From assembly GCA_910588875.1 (NCBI GenBank), contig CAJURT010000033.1, positions 1 to 42,161 of the forward strand: a stretch of DNA of 42,161 bases. The letters run 5' to 3'. This DNA is from an uncultured Lachnospiraceae bacterium. GTDB taxonomy: Bacteria; Bacillota; Clostridia; Lachnospirales; Lachnospiraceae. A program made the position numbers and the translations under genes. A model generated the notes under the pieces. That model worked only from the letters and a program-made list of their open reading frames with translations. It did not search any database and was not told the DNA's origin. Below, piece by piece: positions 31,737 through 39,630 of this stretch; position 1 is the first letter of the stretch; each line of letters starts with the position of its first letter.

Positions 31737-32498
31737 ATGGAAGCACAAAAAGAAGGGCCGCAGCAAGCCGCCCTGCCAGGAAGAACCTGGTTTTTGCATG
31801 GCATGAAGGCGGGGATTCCTATCGGGATGGGGTATTTTGCAGTGGCATTTACCCTGGGGATTGCGGCCAGGAAGGTTGGCCTGAGTTCTGTCCAGGCAGG
31901 ATTTATGTCAGCTACGATGCTGGCCAGTGCCGGCCAGTTTGCCGGATTTGGGGCCCTGGCATCAGGCGCAGGGTATCTGGAGATGGTTGTGACGGAGATT
32001 GTGGTGAATTTGCGGTATCTGCTGATGTCCGGGGCCCTTTCCCAGAAGGTGATGAGGGACAAGCCCTTCTTTCACCGCCTGCTGATGGCCTATGGGGTTA
32101 CCGATGAGATATTTGCGGTTTCCATGGGCGTGCCGGGGAGACTGCACCCCTGTTTTATGTATGGTGCGGCGGCGACAGCAGCGCCGGGGTGGGTGCTGGG
32201 AACGGTGCTGGGGGCATTGCTGGGCATGATTTTGCCTGCCCGTGCCATGAGCGCCATGGGGGTGGCGCTTTATGGGATGTTCCTGGCGATTGTGATACCG
32301 CCTGCAAAGAAAAGCCGGATTATCGCCGGGGTGGTGATCGTTTCCATGGCGGTGAGCGGGCTTTTTGCCGGGATGCCGGGGCTTCGGCAGATATCCTCCG
32401 GTTTTCAGGTTATTATATTGACAATCCTGATATCCGGCGGGGCTGCCATGCTGTTCCCGGTACAGGAAGAAAAGGAGGAGACAAAAGATGAAACCTGA
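31737..32498 (+). CDS. azlC: Second branched-chain amino acid exporter AzlC
   Basis: This is a 253-residue AzlC/YgaZ-family membrane protein. Family features are FLHGMKAGIPIGMGYFAVAFTLG, ASAGQFAGFGA, a LRYLLMSGAL segment and YGVTDEIFAVS. It is clearly different in sequence from the AzlC at 17950-18639. ATG at 31737 is favoured because GGAGG lies 5 bases upstream; ATGs at 31704 and 31725 are alternatives. The azlD stop-start overlap with the next gene is 11 bases. A LysR gene is divergent. Confidence 0.9.
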   Translation: MEAQKEGPQQAALPGRTWFLHGMKAGIPIGMGYFAVAFTLGIAARKVGLSSVQAGFMSATMLASAGQFAGFGALASGAGYLEMVVTEIVVNLRYLLMSGALSQKVMRDKPFFHRLLMAYGVTDEIFAVSMGVPGRLHPCFMYGAAATAAPGWVLGTVLGALLGMILPARAMSAMGVALYGMFLAIVIPPAKKSRIIAGVVIVSMAVSGLFAGMPGLRQISSGFQVIILTILISGGAAMLFPVQEEKEETKDET

Positions 32499-32793
32499 CA
32501 CTAACATGGGGCTGCTGGTAATGGCGGTGACCATTTATTTGGTCCGTGCCTTGCCCCTGGCTTTGCTGCAAAAGGAAATCCGCAGCCCCTTTATCCGCTC
32601 GTTTCTTTTTTACGTTCCCTATGTGAGTTTATCTGTGATGACATTCCCGGCGATACTGTCTGCGACAGCCTCTTTTTGGTCAGGGCTTGCCGGATTTTTG
32701 GCAGCGTCCGTCATCGCCTGGGTGGATGGGAATCTGTTCCGGGTTTCCATTGGCGCGTGCATCGCAGTTTTCCTGGCAGAACTGGTGATTTGA
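32488..32793 (+). CDS. azlD: Second branched-chain amino acid export subunit AzlD
   Basis: This 101-residue AzlD-family protein has the IYLVRALPLALLQKEI first helix with the R-x-LP motif and three further helices. Its start overlaps the end of azlC, with AAAGGAGGAGA upstream, so it is translationally coupled. It forms an export pair with the preceding gene. Confidence 0.88.
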   Translation: MKPDTNMGLLVMAVTIYLVRALPLALLQKEIRSPFIRSFLFYVPYVSLSVMTFPAILSATASFWSGLAGFLAASVIAWVDGNLFRVSIGACIAVFLAELVI

Positions 32794-32800
32794 AATTTCA

Positions 32801-32829
32801 TTGACAAAAGAAGGAAATAGTTTTATAAT
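32801..32829 (+). promoter_or_regulatory. Consensus promoter of the DUF6465 gene
   Basis: TTGACA at 32801-32806 and TATAAT at 32824-32829 are exactly 17 bases apart, matching the consensus at all 12 positions. It begins 7 bases after the azlD stop and gives a leader of about 70 bases. Confidence 0.85.
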
Positions 32830-32907
32830 GCCATAAAGCAACAGAGGAATGACATAATATATAGAAATGATAAAGATAGAGGTTCCGGAAGGAATGAGGA
32901 GGAAGAA

Positions 32908-33330
32908 ATGACAGAGATAAAAAAAGGAGCAGCTGCTGCGACAGATACTGCTGATGCACCGGTAGAGAAAAAGCCCAGAGGGCGCAAGCCAGCGGCCAAA
33001 GCTTTGACAGAAGGAACTGCCAAAAAGACTGAGGTGAAAGCAGCTGGGGAGAAAAAGGCTGCCGAGAAGAAGCCTGCCGAGAAAAAGGCAGCAGAGAAGA
33101 AACCGGCAGCGAAGCCTGCAGAGCCGAAGCAGTCTGTGGTGATCCAGTATGGTTCGGATGAGGTTGTGACGAAGGATGTTGTTGCGGCTGCCGTAAAAGC
33201 ATACAAGTCAAAGCACAGGGGAGTGGAGATTAAGACTGTGGAGGTTTATATCAAACCAGAGGAGAAGGCTGCTTACTATGTGGTGAACGGCGACGACTCC
33301 CAGGGTGACAATAAGATTGAACTGTTCTGA
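32908..33330 (+). CDS. DUF6465 protein with histone-H1-like Lys/Ala-rich tail
   Basis: This 140-residue protein has a disordered basic N-terminal half rich in AEKK and PAEKK repeats, including KPRGRKPAAK, which resembles an AT-hook. The C-terminal domain is compact (about 75-140: VVIQYGSDEVVTKDVVAAAV, then KTVEVYIKPEEKAAYYVVNG), of the type labelled DUF6465 in Clostridia. The tail suggests binding to nucleic acid, like bacterial H1-type proteins; this is inferred from composition. The very strong promoter suggests high expression. It stands alone. Confidence 0.8.
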   Translation: MTEIKKGAAAATDTADAPVEKKPRGRKPAAKALTEGTAKKTEVKAAGEKKAAEKKPAEKKAAEKKPAAKPAEPKQSVVIQYGSDEVVTKDVVAAAVKAYKSKHRGVEIKTVEVYIKPEEKAAYYVVNGDDSQGDNKIELF

Positions 33331-33341
33331 ATGAAGAGATG

Positions 33342-33369
33342 AGCCATGGATCCGTCAGGATGCATGGCT
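33342..33369 (+). terminator. Weak stem-loop after the DUF6465 gene
   Basis: AGCCATG-GATCC pairs with GGAT-GCATGGCT with one bulge. There is no T run, so its role as a terminator is uncertain. Confidence 0.35.
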
Positions 33370-33453
33370 TATCGGCTTTGTGGAGCATGTATCCCATAGG
33401 AGTTCCCGGCAGGTTTTATGGTAAAGGATGAAAAGCAGGAGGGAAAGGACGCG

Positions 33454-34932
33454 ATGAAGAGAGAAGGACTGCCGGTATGGCTTCCCGAAGAGTTTGCCAG
33501 GAGAATGGAAGCCCTGATGGCAGAGGAATACCAGGATTTTATATTAAGCTATGAACTGGCACGTGTACACGGCCTTCGCCTCAATACCCTGAAAGGGGAA
33601 GCAGATGCCTGGTACCAGCAGAACCGGGACAGGTTTGGGCTGCGCCCGGTACCCTGGTGTGAAGAGGGTTTTTACTATAATCCCCAGACAAGGCCGGGGC
33701 TCCATCCATTCCATGAGGCGGGAGTCTACTATATCCAGGAACCCAGTGCAATGGCAGTGGTTTCCCTGCTGGATCCCCGGCCCGGGGATTATGTGCTGGA
33801 TCTGTGTGCGGCGCCGGGGGGAAAAAGCAGCCATATCGCATCAAAGCTGGCAGGGAGGGGCCTTCTGGTCAGCAATGAAATCCATCCGGCCCGGGCAAAA
33901 ATCCTTTCCCGGAATATGGAACGGATGGGGGTAAGAAACGGTGTGGTGATGAATGAGGAACCCGGCCGGCTGGCAGATGCTTTTCCGGAGTTTTTTGATA
34001 AGATTGTGGTAGATGCCCCCTGCTCGGGAGAGGGGATGTTCCGCAAGGATGAGGAGGCCAGGAAAGAGTGGAGTGTGGAAAACATAACTCTCTGTGCTGC
34101 CAGGCAGCAGGGGATATTAGAAAATGCTGCCAGGATGTTAAGGCCGGGGGGAAAGCTGATCTATTCCACCTGCACGTTTTCGCCGGAAGAGAATGAAGGC
34201 CAGATCTCAAAGTTTTTGGAAACCCACCCCGGGTTTTTGGTAGTGGGGCCAGAAGGGAGGAAGCTGCCCGGGCTGTCTGCGGGACGGGTGGGATGGGGAA
34301 CGGGGAACTGTCCGCAGATAGCGTACACTTACCGGATCTGGCCCCATTTGTCAGAAGGGGAAGGGCATTTTCTTGCGCTGCTGGAAAAGCAGGAGGGAGG
34401 CGGCAGGCCGGAAAAGGCGCCGAAAAAGGGGAGGAGGAAAGGTCCGGGAACCTGGAAGGACAAAGAAGGGATAAAACTCCTGAAAGAATGCCTTGGGGAA
34501 ATCCTGTGCCGGGAGGAAGCAATAAATGCGGAGGAAGCAGCGGACACGGCACGGCTTGCTGCCTTTGGGGAGCAGATCTACCTGATTCCGGAGGGAATGC
34601 CGGATATAGATAAGCTGCGGGTGATCCGGCCGGGGCTCCATTTAGGGATGCTCAGAAAGAACCGCTTCGAACCGTCCCACGCGCTGGCTCTTGCCCTGTC
34701 AGCAAATCAGGCCGGCCGTGCACTTTTCCTTGAGGCAGACGGGGAGGAGATCCGGGAATACCTGGCAGGAGGGACGGTGGCGGCCAGGGAGGCGGGAAAG
34801 GGATGGATCCTGGTCTGCGCAGGAGGATATCCCCTGGGTTGGGGAAAGCAGGCCGGGGATAGGGTGAAAAACCATTATCCCAAAGGGCTGAGGGTTCAGC
34901 TGGGGTCGTCAAAGCCGTCAAAGCTGCCGTAG
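33454..34932 (+). CDS. rsmF: RsmF/NOP2-Sun family RNA m5C methyltransferase
   Basis: This 492-residue SAM-dependent enzyme methylates cytosine C5 in rRNA or tRNA. The SAM-binding loop is LDLCAAPGGKSSHIA, and the two catalytic cysteine motifs are VDAPCSGEGMFR and YSTCTFSPEENE. A C-terminal region of about 180 residues with a PUA-like RNA-binding end (LHLGMLRKNRFEPSHALALAL) follows, as in RsmF-type proteins. ATG at 33454 is favoured over 33418 because GGAGGGAAAGGA lies upstream and the family N-terminus starts there; the choice is not certain. Its last 37 bases overlap the convergent DUF1576 gene. The modified position is inferred by family only. Confidence 0.88.
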   Translation: MKREGLPVWLPEEFARRMEALMAEEYQDFILSYELARVHGLRLNTLKGEADAWYQQNRDRFGLRPVPWCEEGFYYNPQTRPGLHPFHEAGVYYIQEPSAMAVVSLLDPRPGDYVLDLCAAPGGKSSHIASKLAGRGLLVSNEIHPARAKILSRNMERMGVRNGVVMNEEPGRLADAFPEFFDKIVVDAPCSGEGMFRKDEEARKEWSVENITLCAARQQGILENAARMLRPGGKLIYSTCTFSPEENEGQISKFLETHPGFLVVGPEGRKLPGLSAGRVGWGTGNCPQIAYTYRIWPHLSEGEGHFLALLEKQEGGGRPEKAPKKGRRKGPGTWKDKEGIKLLKECLGEILCREEAINAEEAADTARLAAFGEQIYLIPEGMPDIDKLRVIRPGLHLGMLRKNRFEPSHALALALSANQAGRALFLEADGEEIREYLAGGTVAAREAGKGWILVCAGGYPLGWGKQAGDRVKNHYPKGLRVQLGSSKPSKLP

Positions 34933-36392
34933 CTGATCTCATCATGGGCATGGCGGACTTCCAGGGAAAGGTCGTCCACGAGGGCGATCATAGCCTGGAG
35001 GTTGGAGGCCTGGGACTTGATTTCCTGGCGGGCCTGGGGCTGGTAGTGTTCCAGGATGGGCAGCAGGATGAGGGCGGTGATGCCAGTGGTGAGCCCTCCG
35101 TTGTAAAGGACAAAGCCGCCGTGCAGGGCGCTGGTGGCCGTGCACATGGAGGCGCACATAAAACCGGCAACAATACCGGCGCGGATGCCGTAGCGTCCTA
35201 CAATGGGGCATAGCCCGGTGGCAAAGGCAACCCCGTTGATATAACCCTGGGTGGAAAGGGACCAGGCCAGTTCCCTGCCGTCGGTAAAGCAAAGGTAGCT
35301 GGTGACAAAATAGAGGATCTGGTAGCCGAAAAGGATGGGCCACACGTTTTTGGGATGCTGGCCCATGGCAGTGAAGGTCAGGGAGGCGATCACCACGCCC
35401 ACTGTGGGCCCGGTGAACCCCACACCTGTGGTAAAGAGGATGACCAGGTTGATATATAAAAGGAACAGCGCCCCATGGCAGCCGATATTGATCAGACAGA
35501 GAGGCATTCCGTATTTTTCGGAAAAATTGCTGGCGTGTCCGGTGTCCTTCATCAGGCGTTGGTAGCCCCGGAAGCTTTTTCCGTTTAGCATATAGCCTGC
35601 CAGGATACAGGAGGCGAAGATGATAAGGAAGAACAGGTTGGCATAGAGCCGGTAGGACCGGCCAAAGGACTCATAAATCGGATTGATGTGGGTAACAGGC
35701 TGGTGGGGGGAAAGCCCCATGGTCCGGAATAACAGGTTGAAGAGGAAAAACCCGAACAGGCCGAATGCCAGCCCGCCGTTGTAGAGGTTATACCCCTTAT
35801 GCCAGGCGTGGGCGCCGGGAAGGATGGCGGGGATGACAAAGCCGATCATCAGGCTGAAAAGGAATGTCAGCAGTATGCCAGATGCATTCAGCTGCAGGCG
35901 CCCGAAGATGAAGCTGCCTCGCTGGGTATAGCGGAGCAAAAGTTCGCTGATAAAAGGGCTGAAGGAAGTGGCGAACATGCAGATGTGCAGGTTGTTTTTG
36001 AAATCCAGCTTTTTCTGATGCAAATACAAAAAGGGGGCCAAAAAGCATGGCCACATGTTGAGAAAATTGAGGCCATAGAAACAATGGGCCACCACCAGGA
36101 AATACCCGGCCATGGTGTTGGCATGGGATTCACCCTTTAAGGAAACCATAAACAGGGAACAGGCCAGCCCGCAGGCTCCCGCATTGAGCAGGGCGCTGGC
36201 AAGGCCTCCGATTTCAAAGTAGTCGGTCACCAATGGGCAGGGGGTGATCATGATCTGATACCAATTGAGGAAAACCTTGCCCCATTCACCGGTGTAGACG
36301 GCGGCAATGATGGAGGAGACAAGAAAAAACGTGGAAAAGCCAAATGCGATCCCGTTGATAATCTGGCTGTTGGTGATTTTTTTTTGCTTCAT
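34896..36392 (-). CDS. DUF1576 multi-pass membrane protein
   Basis: This 498-residue integral membrane protein with about 10-12 helices matches the DUF1576 family of Clostridia, which has no known function. It opens with INGIAFGFSTFFLVSSIIAAVYTG and includes a repeated arrangement in which both halves carry related segments, such as HLFNGGL-type loops (YNLYNGGLAFGLFG and FVLYNGGLTTGITA). This suggests an internal duplication as in transporters. The short C-terminal tail is hydrophilic. The 52-bp repeat lies about 100 bases before the start. The ATG at 36392 has TTGGGAGGA upstream. Confidence 0.85.
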   Translation of the reverse strand: MKQKKITNSQIINGIAFGFSTFFLVSSIIAAVYTGEWGKVFLNWYQIMITPCPLVTDYFEIGGLASALLNAGACGLACSLFMVSLKGESHANTMAGYFLVVAHCFYGLNFLNMWPCFLAPFLYLHQKKLDFKNNLHICMFATSFSPFISELLLRYTQRGSFIFGRLQLNASGILLTFLFSLMIGFVIPAILPGAHAWHKGYNLYNGGLAFGLFGFFLFNLLFRTMGLSPHQPVTHINPIYESFGRSYRLYANLFFLIIFASCILAGYMLNGKSFRGYQRLMKDTGHASNFSEKYGMPLCLINIGCHGALFLLYINLVILFTTGVGFTGPTVGVVIASLTFTAMGQHPKNVWPILFGYQILYFVTSYLCFTDGRELAWSLSTQGYINGVAFATGLCPIVGRYGIRAGIVAGFMCASMCTATSALHGGFVLYNGGLTTGITALILLPILEHYQPQARQEIKSQASNLQAMIALVDDLSLEVRHAHDEISYGSFDGFDDPS

Positions 36393-36488
36393 GGCGTATT
36401 ATCCTCCCAATTTTTTTCCTGTGCACAGGATGTGAGGTGTTTTTCTTGCTCACCCCATGGCCTGCCGGGGAACCTGCCTTCCCTTTCA

Positions 36489-36540
36489 CCGGACACCAAC
36501 CGGCGCCGGTATAATCTTAACAGAAATTATACCATAAATA
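36489..36540 (-). repeat. Structured 52-bp leader repeat, copy 2
   Basis: This segment is gap-free against 3012-3063 (41 of 52 identical). The palindromic core keeps GGTATAAT (36508-36515) and ATTATACC (36526-36533). It has the same orientation and a similar distance to the downstream minus-strand gene (DUF1576) as copy 1 has to the chitinase. Confidence 0.7.
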
Positions 36541-36626
36541 TCCTGGCTTTTCCATGGATTTATGGGGATGGAATATTTATATTTGGGGAGGAATAGGATA
36601 GAGTAATCATATGCGGGGGTGGGACA

Positions 36627-37964
36627 ATGCTTAAAACGAGCCGGGTTTATGGGCTGATGGTGGGGATCACCATCGGCTTTGCATTTTGGGGAAGCGTGAA
36701 GATGGGGCCGCCGGAAACGGTGGTGAGGGAGGACTCCAGGCCGCCAAGGGTATTGGCGAAGAGGGAATCGGAAGAGGAAAATATGGGAATAATCCCAACA
36801 GCAGCTTTGGGGCAAAACCAGGTGTTAAACCTCCATGCCCTGTCGGCCGTCCTGATGGACGGGGACACCGGGCGTATCCTCTATGAAAAGGAAGGGGAGG
36901 TGTTCCGCCCGATGGCCAGCACCACCAAGATCATGACCTGTATCCTGGCGTTGGAAAACGGCAGCCCCTCCGATGTCTGCACAGTGTCAAAGGAGGCAGC
37001 ATCACAGCCAAAGGTCCATCTGGGGGCAGGGAAAGGCACGCAGTTTTACTTAAAAGATCTGCTGTATTCCCTGATGCTGGAATCCCACAACGACACAGCG
37101 GTTATGATTGCCGAGCAAATCGGAGGCAGTGTGGACGGTTTTTCCCAAATGATGAACCAGAAAGCCAGGGACTTAGGGTGTTATAACACCTGTTTTTTGA
37201 CGCCTAACGGCCTGGACAGGACATATACGGCGCCGGACGGGCAGGAATATACCCATGGTACGACGGCAAGGGAACTGGCCGCTCTGATGCGCTATTGTGT
37301 CCGGGAATCGCCGAGGAGGGATGAGTTTTTAGAGATTACCCGCACGTCGAATTACACATTCACCGATGTGGAGGGGAAGCATTCCTTTTCCTGCATAAAC
37401 CACAATGCCCTGCTGTCCATGATGGACGGGCTGATAAGCGGCAAGACCGGATTTACCGGAGGCGCAGGATATTCTTATGTGGCAGCGCTGGAGGACGACG
37501 GCAGGACCTACATCCTGGCTTTGCTGGGCAGCGGCTGGCCACCCCACAAGGCCTACAAGTGGGAGGATGCCCGCAAACTGTTTGATTATGGAAAAACACA
37601 GTTCCGTTTCCGGGATGTTTATGAGGAGCCGGATTTGGCCCGGGTGCCAGTGGCGGACGGAATCGCAGATGAGCCGGGGAAGGAAGGGGTAAAACCGGTA
37701 ACCGGCCTGGAAGAACAGGAGAGACATCTCAGGCTTTTGCTGGCAGATGAGGAGAAGGTGGAAGTGCGTGCAGAACTTCCCGAGAGTTTGGAGGCACCGG
37801 TAAAAAAGGGGGAGATGATAGGGAATATCCGCTATGTCCTCGATGGCAGGACAGTCCGCAGCTATCCGCTTTATGCAGGCAACAGTGTGGGGAAAAGGGA
37901 TTTTTATTATTGTGCGGGGCAGATATGGAAGCGTTTTTGGCCTGGCAGGGAAGGGGAAGAATGA
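36627..37964 (+). CDS. D-alanyl-D-alanine carboxypeptidase (penicillin-binding protein)
   Basis: This 445-residue S11-type D,D-carboxypeptidase trims the pentapeptide of peptidoglycan outside the membrane. A signal anchor lies at about residues 7-24. The catalytic motifs are STTK at 98-101 (nucleophile S98), SHN at 153-155 and KTG at about 271-273. A C-terminal beta domain (from about 375, with EVRAELPESLEAPVKKGE) matches the PBP5-C type domain. There is no clear C-terminal amphipathic anchor. In spore formers such enzymes include DacF, but this sequence does not show which one it is. It is a single-gene unit. Confidence 0.92.
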   Translation: MLKTSRVYGLMVGITIGFAFWGSVKMGPPETVVREDSRPPRVLAKRESEEENMGIIPTAALGQNQVLNLHALSAVLMDGDTGRILYEKEGEVFRPMASTTKIMTCILALENGSPSDVCTVSKEAASQPKVHLGAGKGTQFYLKDLLYSLMLESHNDTAVMIAEQIGGSVDGFSQMMNQKARDLGCYNTCFLTPNGLDRTYTAPDGQEYTHGTTARELAALMRYCVRESPRRDEFLEITRTSNYTFTDVEGKHSFSCINHNALLSMMDGLISGKTGFTGGAGYSYVAALEDDGRTYILALLGSGWPPHKAYKWEDARKLFDYGKTQFRFRDVYEEPDLARVPVADGIADEPGKEGVKPVTGLEEQERHLRLLLADEEKVEVRAELPESLEAPVKKGEMIGNIRYVLDGRTVRSYPLYAGNSVGKRDFYYCAGQIWKRFWPGREGEE

Positions 37965-38037
37965 GGAGGAGGGATGGGCGTCAAAAACTTGTGAAAATTT
38001 GACAGTTCTTGAAAAAAGTGCAAAAATAACTTGAATT

Positions 38038-38065
38038 TTGTCCCATAACATTATACAATTATAAT
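38038..38065 (+). promoter_or_regulatory. Candidate promoter of the decarboxylase operon
   Basis: TTGTCC at 38038-38043 and TATAAT at 38060-38065 are separated by 16 bases. A TTGAAT at 38031 is an alternative -35. The leader is about 90 bases long and includes the Rex-like site. Confidence 0.55.
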
Positions 38066-38096
38066 CGGCAGAAATTTGGAGTTACTATACGGCGAC

Positions 38097-38114
38097 TTGT
38101 CAAAAGTTTAACGA
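38097..38114 (+). promoter_or_regulatory. Rex-like operator
   Basis: TTGTCAA-AAGT-TTAACGA matches the clostridial Rex consensus TTGTTAA-n4-TTAACAA at 6 of 7 positions in each half. It lies about 32 bases after the -10 element and 45 bases before the start codon, where repressor binding could block transcription. Rex senses the NADH/NAD ratio. The assignment is by motif only. Confidence 0.55.
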
Positions 38115-38158
38115 TTCTTGGCAAATGCCGTCAATATTTTAAAATGGAGGATTGCAAA

Positions 38159-39613
38159 ATGAGTAATTCAGCACAAACGTCAGCAAGTAGCAGAATTAAC
38201 GCACTGCTTGATGAGAACAGTTTTGTTGAAGTGGGTTCTTACATCACTGCAAGAGCCACTGACTTCAACATGGCTGACAAGGAAACTCCTGCAGATGGCG
38301 TGGTTACCGGCTACGGGACCATCGACGGAAGCCTTGTGTATGTGTACAGCCAGGATGCTGCCGTACTGGGCGGTTCCCTGGGTGAGATGCATGCAAAGAA
38401 AATTTCCAACATTTATTCCATGGCAATGAAGATGGGGGCGCCGGTGATCGGCCTGATTGACTGTGCAGGCCTGCGGCTCCAGGAGGCAACCGACGCGCTG
38501 AACGGGTTTGGCCAGATGTATTTGAGCCAGGCGATGGCGTCCGGTGTGATACCGCAGATCGCTGCAGTGTTCGGCACCTGCGGCGGCGGGATGGCCGTAT
38601 CTTCCGCAATGGCGGATTTCATTTTCATGGAGGAAAAGAAAGCAAAACTCTTTGTCAATTCTCCCAACGCCCTTGAGGGCAACCGCATTGAGAAATGTGA
38701 CACCTCAAGTGCTGCTTTCCAGAGTGAGGACACGGGCCTGGTGGATTTTACCGGGGACGAGGAGGCAGTGCTGAATGAGATCCGCACCCTTATCACAATC
38801 CTTCCGGCAAACAATGAAGATGACATGTCCTACAGCGAGTGCGGGGATGATTTAAACCGGGTCTGTGCCAGCCTGGAGAATTGTGCAGGGGCCACGGACA
38901 TCGCACTGCAGCAGATTTCGGATGACGGTTTCTTCCTGGAAGTGAAGAAGGCCTACGACCCCTCCATGGTGACCGGGTTTATCCGGCTCAACGGCAGCAC
39001 AGTCGGCTGTGTGGCCAACCGGACGGAGGTTTACGGGGAGAATGGGGTGAAGGATGCCGAATATGAGGCAGTCCTTACCTCCCATGGCTGCGAGAAGGCA
39101 GAAAAGTTTGTTTCCTTCTGCGATGCCTTCAATATCCCGATCCTGACCCTGGTGAATGTAAAGGGCTATAAGGCCAGCAAGTGCACCGAACGCAAGATTG
39201 CGAAGAATGCGGGACGCCTGACCTATGCCTTTGCCAATGCCAGCGTACCGAAGGTAACCGTGATTGTGGGGGAGGCCTATGGCACTGCTTACCTGACGAT
39301 GAACAGCAAATCGATTGGGGCCGATGTGGTCTATGCCTGGCCGGCAGCGTCCATCGGCATGATGGATCCCACGGCAGCCGCGAAGATCATGTATGCGGAC
39401 GAACTGGCCGGGGCGGATGACAGCCTGTCCCTGATTAATGAGAAGGCCACCTTGTACCGTGACCTGCAGTCCAGTGCAGTGGCTGCAGCCAGGAGAGGCT
39501 ATGTGGATGACATTATTGAGGCCTGCGATACCAGAAAACGAGTGATTGCCGCATTTGAGATGCTGTTTACCAAGAGAGAGGACCGTCCGGACAGAAAACA
39601 CGGAACGGTCTAG
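38159..39613 (+). CDS. mmdA: Biotin-dependent acyl-CoA carboxyltransferase subunit (MmdA-like)
   Basis: This 484-residue protein has two crotonase-fold halves of the carboxyl transferase family. Segments are GGSLGEMHAKKISNIYSMA, GLIDCAGLRLQEATDAL, FGTCGGGMAVSSAMADFIFM, and in the second half VNVKGYKASKCTERKIAKNA and GEAYGTAYLTMNSKSIGADVVYAWP. It transfers carboxyl between an acyl-CoA (methylmalonyl-, malonyl- or glutaconyl-type) and biotin on the carrier encoded downstream. It is shorter and more divergent than typical MmdA (about 510 residues), so the substrate is open. ATG at 38159 follows GGAGG by 8 bases. It is the first gene of a five-gene operon for a sodium-pumping decarboxylase. Confidence 0.85.
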   Translation: MSNSAQTSASSRINALLDENSFVEVGSYITARATDFNMADKETPADGVVTGYGTIDGSLVYVYSQDAAVLGGSLGEMHAKKISNIYSMAMKMGAPVIGLIDCAGLRLQEATDALNGFGQMYLSQAMASGVIPQIAAVFGTCGGGMAVSSAMADFIFMEEKKAKLFVNSPNALEGNRIEKCDTSSAAFQSEDTGLVDFTGDEEAVLNEIRTLITILPANNEDDMSYSECGDDLNRVCASLENCAGATDIALQQISDDGFFLEVKKAYDPSMVTGFIRLNGSTVGCVANRTEVYGENGVKDAEYEAVLTSHGCEKAEKFVSFCDAFNIPILTLVNVKGYKASKCTERKIAKNAGRLTYAFANASVPKVTVIVGEAYGTAYLTMNSKSIGADVVYAWPAASIGMMDPTAAAKIMYADELAGADDSLSLINEKATLYRDLQSSAVAAARRGYVDDIIEACDTRKRVIAAFEMLFTKREDRPDRKHGTV

Positions 39614-39630
39614 GATGAGGTGACGTGTAT

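Noticed and set aside
31514..32062. 182-residue minus-strand frame over azlC
   Set aside because: It is antisense to the LysR promoter region and azlC, with no protein family features.
37985..38006. Second Rex-like site, TTGTGAA at 37989
   Set aside because: Only one half matches; the other half (TGACAG) is poor.
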